This document shows positions 5,976 to 10,100 of a stretch of DNA of 10,100 nucleotides, one piece after another; within the stretch, counting starts at the first letter, position 1; every line of letters begins with the position of its first letter. Source of the DNA: an uncultured Pseudoflavonifractor sp. GTDB taxonomy: Bacteria > Bacillota_A > Clostridia > Oscillospirales > Oscillospiraceae. The notes below the pieces were generated by a model. That model saw nothing but the letters and a program-made list of their open reading frames with translations. It ran no database searches and was not told the origin of the DNA. Location of the stretch: assembly GCA_947575475.1 (NCBI GenBank), contig CANPNN010000038.1:1-10100 (forward strand), written 5' to 3'. A program made the position numbers and the translations under genes.

Positions 5976-6743
5976 ATGGAACCGATTTTGAATGTGAAGG
6001 GACTGGAAAAAATATACGGTGGGAGAGGAAGCCATACCCGGGCCTTGCGGGGACTGGACCTGAAGGTGTTTCCCGGGGAGTTCGTGGGGGTCATGGGGCC
6101 TTCGGGCAGCGGCAAAACCACCCTTTTGAACTGTATCTCCACCATCGACGCCCCCTCCGCCGGGTCCATCATGGTGGACGGGGCGGAGCTGACCCGGCTG
6201 AAGGGGAAGGCCCTTGCCAAATTCCGCCGGGAGCGGCTGGGGTTCATCTTTCAGGACTGCAACCTGCTGGACACCCTGACGGGGCTGGAAAATATCGCCC
6301 TGGCCCTCACCATCTCGGGGACCGACCCCCGCTCGGTGGAAAAGCGCGCCCGGGAGGCGGCGGCGCTTTTGGGGGTGGAGGACGTGCTGGACAAGTTCCC
6401 CTATCAGATGTCCGGCGGCCAGCAGCAGCGGGTGGCGGCGGCGAGGGCTATGGTGACAAATCCCGCCCTCATCTTTGCCGATGAGCCTACGGGGGCGCTG
6501 GATTCCAAGTCCACGGGGATGCTGCTGGGGCAGCTGGATAAGCTCAACCGGCAGGAGGGGGCCACCATTTTGCTGGTGACCCACGACGCCTTTACCGCCT
6601 CCTACTGCCGGCGGATCCTGTTTTTGCGGGATGGGCAGCTCTACAAGGAGCTTCACCGGGGCGGGGCGGACCGGAAGATGTTCTTCCGGGAGATCTTGTC
6701 TGTGGTCAGCGAACTGGGAGGTGACAGCGGTGATGTCCTGTAA
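5976..6743 (+). CDS. ABC transporter ATP-binding protein, BceA-like (antimicrobial peptide resistance)
   Basis: A 255-residue ATPase of the MacB/LolD/BceA group. Seen: Walker A GPSGSGKT (41-48), Q-loop FIFQD (Q93), signature MSGGQQQR (145-152), Walker B LIFADEPTGALDS (165-177), and H-loop THD (H203). It energises the permease encoded immediately downstream. In Bacillus and relatives such BceAB pairs sense and remove peptide antibiotics that bind cell-wall lipid intermediates, usually with a BceRS two-component system. The ATG at 5976 is chosen because AAGGAGG lies 6 nt upstream and the conserved N-terminus (ILNVKGLEKIYGG) starts there; longer frame extensions overlap the promoter. The C-terminal region (about 225-255) follows the last ATPase strand, as in BceA proteins. 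The stop overlaps the next gene by 11 nt. The family is secure; the actual substrate is unknown. Confidence 0.94.
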   Translation: MEPILNVKGLEKIYGGRGSHTRALRGLDLKVFPGEFVGVMGPSGSGKTTLLNCISTIDAPSAGSIMVDGAELTRLKGKALAKFRRERLGFIFQDCNLLDTLTGLENIALALTISGTDPRSVEKRAREAAALLGVEDVLDKFPYQMSGGQQQRVAAARAMVTNPALIFADEPTGALDSKSTGMLLGQLDKLNRQEGATILLVTHDAFTASYCRRILFLRDGQLYKELHRGGADRKMFFREILSVVSELGGDSGDVL

Positions 6744-8592
6744 GCTGGCTTTCCGGAATGTGCGGCGGAGCATACGGGACTACGCCGTCTACTTTCTCAC
6801 CCTCACCTTCGGGGTATGTCTTTTCTATGTGTTCAGCGCTTTGGACGGCCAGAGTGTGATGCAGTTTCTGGCCAAGAATAACAACCCCAATGTGGAGGCC
6901 ATCTTTGTGCTGGTGGGGGTGTTCTCCGCCTTTGTGGCGGTGGTGCTGGCGGGGCTGATCCTCTACGCCAACCAGTTTTTGATGAAGCGGCGCAAGAGGG
7001 AGCTGGGGACCTATGCCCTTTTGGGAATGCCCACGGGGCGCGTGGCCCGGCTGCTGGTCATGGAGACCCTGTTCATCGGCCTTGCCGCCCTCCTCTCGGG
7101 TATCGCCTTGGGCATTTTGGGGTCTTGGGCCTTGGATAAGCTGACGGTGGCCATGTTTTTGGCCACGCCCGGGGATATCTTCACCTTCTCCATCTCTTGG
7201 GCGGCGGCGGGAAAAACAGCCCTTTACTTCGGGGTCATCTTCCTGCTGGTGATGGCCTTCACTGGGGTCTCTGTCTCCCGGGCCAGGCTCATCGACCTCA
7301 TTCGCTCGGGGCGGACCAACGAGGAGGTGGCCCAGCGGCCCCTGGCCCTTTCGGTAGCCCTGTTTCTATTGGGGGTCGTGTCCTTGGGGACGGCCTACGC
7401 CATCCTTCTCAGCCGGGGACTGCTGCGCATCGACCTTCTCTGGTTTATCATGCTGGGGCTGGGGACCTTGGGGACCTTTCTCATCTTCCGGTCCCTGTCC
7501 GGGTTCCTGCTCCGGATGACCAAGGGCCATGCGGGGTATTACAAGGGCCTCAATATGTTCGTGCTGCGGCAGTGGAGCGGAAAGGTGCACACCAACTGCG
7601 CCTCCAACACGGTCATCTCCATCCTCCTTCTGCTGGCCATCGGGGTCACCGCCTGCTCGGTGGGGCTCAACGATACCATCACCGCCACGGTGGGGGGCCA
7701 GACCCCCTACGACCTGACGGTGCTCAACTTCGGCCGGGAGGGGAACTATGAGGAGGCGGACGTGGGCTCGCTGTTTCGGAACATCGGGGTGGAGCCGGAG
7801 ACCTGCTTTGCCAGCATGGAGAGCGTGACGGTCTACTATAACGAGGAGGCCATCACCGGCTTTCCGGAGGCGGGGTTCTACGCCGCCATCGGCCTGAGCC
7901 GCTACAACGAACTGATGGAGGTGCGGAAGCTGCCCCTTCTGACCGAGGACGCCCTTCCCCAGCGGACCCCCGACGCCATCGTCAACGGTCCCGCCGCCGA
8001 CGGGATCGTGGTGGTCCCCGACGCCATGCTCTCCCAGCTCCGGCCCCGGCGGCAGATGGTGAATATCAATTACGCCGGGAACGTCTCCCAGGTGGACGAC
8101 CTGGTCCGCATGTCCCTGGACGAGGCGGAGGACTTCCCCGCCGGGCTGGACATCATGATGAACTACAAGCTGGACAACTACTACGACCTGATGGGGGCCA
8201 AGATCCTGGTGCTCTACATGGGGCTCTATCTGGGGCTGGTGTTCCTCCTCACCGCCGCGGCGGTGCTGGCCCTTCAGCAGCTGAGCCAAGCCGCGGACAA
8301 CGCCCAGCGCTACGAGCTTCTCTCCAAGCTGGGCGCTCCCGAAGCCATGCGCCGGGGGGCCTTGATCCGGCAGGTGGCGCTGGCCTTCCTGCTGCCCCTG
8401 CTGTTGGGAGTGGTCCACGCCTTTGTGGGGATGAAGGCGGCCAACCAGGTCATCAATGTGATGGGGCATGTGGATTCGGTCCACTCCAGCCTGCTCACCG
8501 CCCTATTCCTGCTGGTCATCTACGGAGGCTATTTCCTGGCCACCTGCTTTGGGGCCTGGCGGGCGGTACGAGGGATAGGAGACCGGAGATAA
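6733..8592 (+). CDS. FtsX-type ABC permease, BceB-like
   Basis: A 619-residue membrane protein with about ten predicted transmembrane helices (roughly 18-36, 55-79, 105-133, 160-180, 203-225, 233-254, 291-313, 490-515, 546-568, 585-606). A large extracytoplasmic domain of about 175 residues sits between helices 7 and 8 (314-489). This layout is specific to BceB/YxdM-type permeases. The cytoplasmic segments RRKRELGTYALLGM (86-99) and QRYELLSKLGAPEAMRRG (525-542) resemble FtsX-family coupling regions. The ATG at 6733 overlaps the ATPase gene by 11 nt and is preceded by GGAGGTGA (6717-6724), which indicates translational coupling. The length is slightly below B. subtilis BceB. The extracellular domain sets ligand specificity in this family and is the least conserved part, so the peptide recognised cannot be named. 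No sensor kinase or response regulator gene is adjacent within the window. Confidence 0.92.
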   Translation: MSCKLAFRNVRRSIRDYAVYFLTLTFGVCLFYVFSALDGQSVMQFLAKNNNPNVEAIFVLVGVFSAFVAVVLAGLILYANQFLMKRRKRELGTYALLGMPTGRVARLLVMETLFIGLAALLSGIALGILGSWALDKLTVAMFLATPGDIFTFSISWAAAGKTALYFGVIFLLVMAFTGVSVSRARLIDLIRSGRTNEEVAQRPLALSVALFLLGVVSLGTAYAILLSRGLLRIDLLWFIMLGLGTLGTFLIFRSLSGFLLRMTKGHAGYYKGLNMFVLRQWSGKVHTNCASNTVISILLLLAIGVTACSVGLNDTITATVGGQTPYDLTVLNFGREGNYEEADVGSLFRNIGVEPETCFASMESVTVYYNEEAITGFPEAGFYAAIGLSRYNELMEVRKLPLLTEDALPQRTPDAIVNGPAADGIVVVPDAMLSQLRPRRQMVNINYAGNVSQVDDLVRMSLDEAEDFPAGLDIMMNYKLDNYYDLMGAKILVLYMGLYLGLVFLLTAAAVLALQQLSQAADNAQRYELLSKLGAPEAMRRGALIRQVALAFLLPLLLGVVHAFVGMKAANQVINVMGHVDSVHSSLLTALFLLVIYGGYFLATCFGAWRAVRGIGDRR

Positions 8593-8608
8593 TAAGAAGA
8601 GAGCAAAA

Positions 8609-8648
8609 GGGGAGCCACCCGCGAAACTGCGGAGTGGCTCCCTTTTTT
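8609..8648 (+). terminator. Rho-independent terminator of the BceAB-like operon
   Basis: GGGAGCCAC-CCGC (8610-8622) pairs with GCGG-A-GTGGCTCCC (8629-8642), with one bulged A and a GAAACT loop, followed by six T's (8643-8648). It starts 17 nt after the permease stop. Confidence 0.93.
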
Positions 8649-8660
8649 AGGCGCCTCCTG

Positions 8661-8689
8661 TTGAAATGGACCCCAAAAAATGATATGCT
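8661..8689 (+). promoter_or_regulatory. Sigma-A promoter of the last gene
   Basis: TTGAAA (8661-8666), a 17-nt spacer and TATGCT (8684-8689), matching consensus at five of six and four of six positions. It lies just after the ABC operon terminator. The predicted start is near 8696, about 64 nt before the ATG at 8760. This shows the last gene is an independent unit and argues against longer frame extensions upstream. Confidence 0.68.
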
Positions 8690-8759
8690 TTTTTCAATCC
8701 CCCAAACACAGGAGCGCAGTCCCTTTGCTGTGTCTATCTTTGACAAGGAGGTTTGCTCT

Positions 8760-9929
8760 ATGGGCGTATTTATCCAAGCGGCCCTTTTCCCCGGCGGGGA
8801 GGAACTGAAATGCCGGATAGCTCTCCAGCGGGCGGCGGACGACAAGTCGCTGGCAGTATGTCTGGGCGGGTGCCGGTGGCATCTCTATGACAAAGGCCCC
8901 GCCGTCCTTTTAAACGACGGCTGCTGCGGCTATGAGGCCTTGGCGGAGCGGCTCTCCGCCTCCTTGGCCGGGCCGGTGATGGTCCTCTACATTTACGACG
9001 ATGACTATTGGGGCTATTTCCTCTGGGAAAATGGGACGGAACTGGACCAGTTTGCCTCCTTGCCCGACTATTTTGGGGCCGGCTCTCCGCCTGACCGGCC
9101 GGGGAACGCCGCTCTGGCAGCCCGGCTTTTCGGGGTGGAGGAAAAGGTCATCGCCCCCTATTTTCTCCCTTGGGACGAGGAACAGATGGGCTCCTATGCC
9201 CGGGAGGGGGATCAGGCCGTCATTGGGGATAGTTGGCAGATGGCCGATTTTATGGAGGCCTTGGGCTTTGACTACGACCTGCTGTGTCCCCCGGCTTCCG
9301 AAGAGGTCCATGATCTCCAACAGGCTGCCCCCATGGCCCCGGCGGAACTGAACCAAGAAATCACCAAGGGCCACCGTCTTCCGGTGGACACCCCCACCCT
9401 GCCCGACGCCCTCAATAACCAAGCCTACGCCCTGAAACGGGCGGCGGAGGTCCGGGACTTAGCCCCGGAGGCGGTAGCGCTGGTGGAAAACATGCAGTAC
9501 CAGAGTGCGGTGGCCCCCCTCTCCCAAGCCATTCAGGCCCATCCGGACCGGGCGGGGCTCTATCTCCTCCGGGCCTTCTGCTGGAGCCAGACGGAGGGGT
9601 TGGCGACGGGTCTGAGCCGGAAGCCGGATATGGACCGGGACCTGGGGAAGGCGCTGGAGCTGGAACCGGACAATGTGATGGCCCTCCGGGCCAGATGTCC
9701 AACGGCGGGGACCACCGCCCGGTACCGGCGGCATATCACAGAACTGACCCGGCTTATGGAACTGGACCCGGAGAACCGGGACTACCACCAAGTCAGCCGG
9801 GCCTACCGGTATCACTGGGTGGGGGACGACCAAGCCGCAAGGGCAGATTTGCAGGCCGTTTTGGACCGGGGAAAGATTTGGACGGTAGACCTGACCTATC
9901 TCTGTCAGGAGCTGGGGCTCATCTCATAA
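8760..9929 (+). CDS. Uncharacterised protein: novel N-terminal domain plus TPR-like C-terminus
   Basis: A 389-residue cytoplasmic protein (no signal peptide, no membrane segment) that I do not recognise. Residues 1-175 look like one compact alpha/beta domain rich in aromatic and acidic residues, with a striking core VLYIYDDDYWGYFLWENGTE (75-94) followed by a PDYFG turn (102-106). Residues 176-240 are probably a linker. Residues 240-375 contain TPR-like helical pairs: AVAPLSQAIQAHPDRAGLYLLRA, a unit around DLGKALELEPDNVMALRAR, and ELTRLMELDPENRDYHQVSRAYRYHWVGDDQAARADLQAVL. TPR repeats mediate protein-protein contacts. The start is the ATG at 8760, with AAGGAGG (8745-8751) 8 nt upstream. The gene has its own promoter; no obvious terminator follows its stop. 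It could be an immunity-, scaffold- or regulatory-type protein, but no catalytic motif is visible and no function is claimed. Confidence 0.82.
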   Translation: MGVFIQAALFPGGEELKCRIALQRAADDKSLAVCLGGCRWHLYDKGPAVLLNDGCCGYEALAERLSASLAGPVMVLYIYDDDYWGYFLWENGTELDQFASLPDYFGAGSPPDRPGNAALAARLFGVEEKVIAPYFLPWDEEQMGSYAREGDQAVIGDSWQMADFMEALGFDYDLLCPPASEEVHDLQQAAPMAPAELNQEITKGHRLPVDTPTLPDALNNQAYALKRAAEVRDLAPEAVALVENMQYQSAVAPLSQAIQAHPDRAGLYLLRAFCWSQTEGLATGLSRKPDMDRDLGKALELEPDNVMALRARCPTAGTTARYRRHITELTRLMELDPENRDYHQVSRAYRYHWVGDDQAARADLQAVLDRGKIWTVDLTYLCQELGLIS

Positions 9930-10100
9930 AAGCCTGCCCCACGAAGGGCGTTCCATGAACTGGCGGCGCGTATAGGAAGCCGCGCCCTGCATGAGATGAT
10001 ATGCCCCTAAGGATACGGGAGGCGCTGTACTTTGTACACCGCCCCCCCGGTCACTGGGGTTTACAGTTCACCCCGGGGTGGCGGGGGGGGGGGGGCCCCC
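9930..10100. other. Hairpin-rich non-coding end of window, with terminal G-run/C-run
   Basis: No convincing gene is seen in these 171 bases. They contain three short inverted repeats: GGCGCG/CGCGCC (9965-9970, 9981-9986); GGCGCTGTAC-TTT-GTACACCGCC with one mismatch (10021-10043); and the perfect palindrome CACCCCGGGGTG (10069-10080). None is followed by a T tract. The window ends with a run of about 13 G's followed by C's, which may be real intergenic DNA or a low-quality contig end. Confidence 0.55.

Noticed and set aside
8634..8759. Upstream extension of the last gene by 42 codons
   Set aside because: It would start within the ABC operon terminator and translate across the TTGAAA/TATGCT promoter. 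The ATG at 8760 has AAGGAGG at the right distance.
10030..10055. Resemblance to the 3' end of 16S rRNA (TTGTACA...CCGCCC..GTCAC)
   Set aside because: The flanking bases do not match 16S rRNA, the conserved ACACACCGCCCGTC core is interrupted, and no other rRNA sequence precedes it; a chance match.

Overview
The window looks like chromosomal DNA from a GC-rich, Gram-positive gut-type Clostridia (Oscillospirales, Flavonifractor/Lawsonibacter-like). The evidence is strong AAGGAGG ribosome binding sites, use of ATG, GTG and TTG starts, sigma-A type promoters, GC-rich hairpin terminators with T tracts, an RNase J gene and a BceAB-type ABC transporter. The genus is inferred from general character only. 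No rRNA, tRNA, IS element, phage gene or CRISPR array was seen.

Layout. (1) Bases 1-2361 hold a 5'-truncated glycogen phosphorylase (+), closed by a strong terminator. (2) Convergent to it is a YdeI/OmdA-family protein (-, 2435-2995) with a GTG start. (3) The 2996-3181 intergenic region is a dense divergent regulatory block. It carries a promoter for the YdeI-like gene and a near-consensus sigma-A promoter for the + strand, bracketed by two nearly identical palindromes arranged as an inverted pair. (4) That promoter drives a two-gene unit: a 66-residue Cro/CI-type regulator (TTG start, 3182-3382) and, with no gap, a four-helix membrane protein (3383-3844). (5) A bidirectional terminator separates this unit from the convergent RNase J gene (-, 3886-5544). 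(6) The 431-base gap 5545-5975 holds the RNase J leader, including a strongly self-complementary ~106-nt block, divergent promoters, and an imperfect palindrome upstream of the next operon. (7) Bases 5976-8592 encode an ABC ATPase and an overlapping FtsX-type permease of the BceAB (antimicrobial peptide sensing/detoxification) kind, followed by a terminator. (8) Bases 8760-9929 encode an unrecognised 389-residue protein with its own promoter and TPR-like repeats in its C-terminal half. (9) Bases 9930-10100 show no gene; they are hairpin-rich and end in a G-run/C-run.

How it works together. Most genes are separate transcription units with housekeeping roles (glycogen breakdown, RNA decay). The accessory elements are the self-regulated XRE/membrane-protein pair, the Bce-type transporter (no two-component genes are adjacent), and the last unknown protein. 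The most promising uncharacterised signals are the structured RNA upstream of the RNase J gene and the twin-operator promoter of the XRE gene.
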